From contig JAITKS010000235.1 of NCBI GenBank assembly GCA_031278315.1, positions 1-5,819 of the forward strand: 5,819 bases of DNA, written 5' to 3'. The stretch comes from Planctomycetaceae bacterium. GTDB taxonomy: Bacteria > Planctomycetota > Planctomycetia > Pirellulales > Thermoguttaceae. The notes beneath the pieces are model-generated. The model did no database searches, was not told the DNA's origin, and saw nothing but the letters and a program-made list of their open reading frames with translations. Position numbers and translations under genes: made by a program. Shown piece by piece: positions 5,259-5,819 of the stretch. Position 1 is the stretch's first letter; every line of letters begins with the position of its first letter.

Positions 5259-5342
5259 TTTTTTTGACAGGATTTTTAAATAATAAATTATACGAAAAAA
5301 TTTTTATTATCAGAAACTTAAAAATAAAATTAGAACTTTAAT
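5259..5342. repeat. Dispersed repeat copy D, left half only
   Basis: TTTTTTTGACAGGATTTTTAA is followed by ATAATAAATTA, a diverged AGAAACTTAAAA and GAACTTTAA, matching the left arm and first core part of copy B. Only one of the three 9-bp units remains. The right arm is missing. The copy ends about 27 bases before the lipoprotein start, and its TTGACA (5264-5269) could serve as a -35 box. Confidence 0.65.
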
Positions 5343-5367
5343 TTAATTTACTTTACTTTAATTTAAT
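5335..5367. repeat. 13-bp direct repeat before the lipoprotein start
   Basis: ACTTTAATTTAAT occurs at 5335-5347 and 5355-5367, ending one base before the ATG at 5369. There is no Shine-Dalgarno site; the region before the start is almost pure A/T, which may keep the mRNA unfolded for initiation. Confidence 0.7.
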
Positions 5368-5368
5368 A

Positions 5369-5819
5369 ATGAAACGATCAATTTTGTTTATTAATATTTT
5401 ATTATTTTGTGCATTATCCGGTTGTTCAGATTACATCAGAATTACTGGACAAGTCAAATTTGTTGATGGCGAGCCGGTTAATTTTGGATATGTTGTTTTT
5501 GAAACATCTAAAAATTCATTTACCGGAGCATTAGATGAAAAAGGACATTACTCAATTGGTGTTGATAAAGACGGAACAGGTATTCCGCCGGATAAATACA
5601 CGGTTTGGCTAGCAGGAACTGCCGTTGTCAAATATACAATTACGAAAAATAATAAAAACGAAACTAACAATGACGAAGTTTTTGATTCAGACGAAACACC
5701 AAGAGTTCACTCAAAATATACCTCACCTCATTCGGCAGACGCATTGAAATTTGAAGTCAAACGCGGCGGTGAAAAAACTTTTAATTTCACAGTAGAACGC
5801 CCGGATAATACACAGAATA
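5369..5819 (+). CDS. Lipoprotein with carboxypeptidase-regulatory-like (transthyretin-like) beta domain, 3' end outside window
   Basis: The gene starts at ATG 5369 and is open for 150 codons to the right edge. Residues 1-19 form a lipoprotein signal: KR, a hydrophobic stretch and the lipobox LSGC with Cys19 as the lipidated residue. A beta-sandwich segment follows: ITGQVKFVDGEPVNFGYVVF (about 24-43), a glycine turn with DEKGHYSIG (about 55-63), and GIPPDKYTVWL (about 70-80). This order is typical of the very numerous short planctomycete lipoproteins annotated as carboxypeptidase regulatory-like. The ending, SKYTSPHSADALKFEVKRGG (about 113-132) and TFNFTV, is also usual, so only a few residues are probably missing. 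An Asn/Lys-rich insert lies at about 91-108. It should sit on a membrane facing the periplasm. No enzyme site is seen and its ligand is unknown. Confidence 0.85.
   Translation, partial: MKRSILFINILLFCALSGCSDYIRITGQVKFVDGEPVNFGYVVFETSKNSFTGALDEKGHYSIGVDKDGTGIPPDKYTVWLAGTAVVKYTITKNNKNETNNDEVFDSDETPRVHSKYTSPHSADALKFEVKRGGEKTFNFTVERPDNTQN

Overview
This AT-rich bacterial window most likely comes from a low-GC member of the Planctomycetota or a relative. That placement is an inference. It rests on the short lipoprotein at the right edge, whose layout is common in planctomycetes (lipobox, then a 'G-x-V-x-x-x-x-G-x-P-V' beta domain ending in a 'G-x-P-P-x-x-Y' turn), on a secreted double WD40 propeller protein, on long intergenic spaces, and on the lack of Shine-Dalgarno sites before most genes. 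No taxonomic marker gene is present.

Layout. Positions 1-164 are a copy of a short dispersed repeat (copy A). It abuts a decayed PIN-domain toxin remnant (165-417). The remnant is followed by an intact Phd-like antitoxin gene (419-652), whose strong AGGAGG ribosome site lies inside the toxin's last codons. A GC-rich, structured patch (676-750) and a second, complete repeat copy (B, 763-946) follow. Next is ribH, lumazine synthase (1086-1895), with an unusual 100-residue C-terminal extension ending in a polylysine tail. A stem-loop terminator follows, then a long spacer with several 13-bp tandem duplications and a sigma-70-like promoter. The spacer leads to a secreted protein of 14 WD40 blades (2414-4513).

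The 855-bp space after the WD40 gene (4514-5368) is the densest non-coding region. It holds half copies of the repeat (C and D), a 9-bp tandem run, a long inverted repeat bounding about 570 bp, a near-consensus sigma-54 promoter (4964-4980) and a nested palindrome (5085-5212). A lipoprotein gene begins at 5369 and runs off the right edge.

The genes do not form one pathway. All lie on the plus strand but are separated by long spacers, so each is probably its own transcription unit, apart from the decayed toxin-antitoxin pair. The most unusual items are the polybasic lumazine synthase, the orphaned antitoxin beside its dead toxin, and the sigma-54 promoter that opens onto structured non-coding sequence. 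No CRISPR array, tRNA, rRNA, transposase or complete mobile element was seen.
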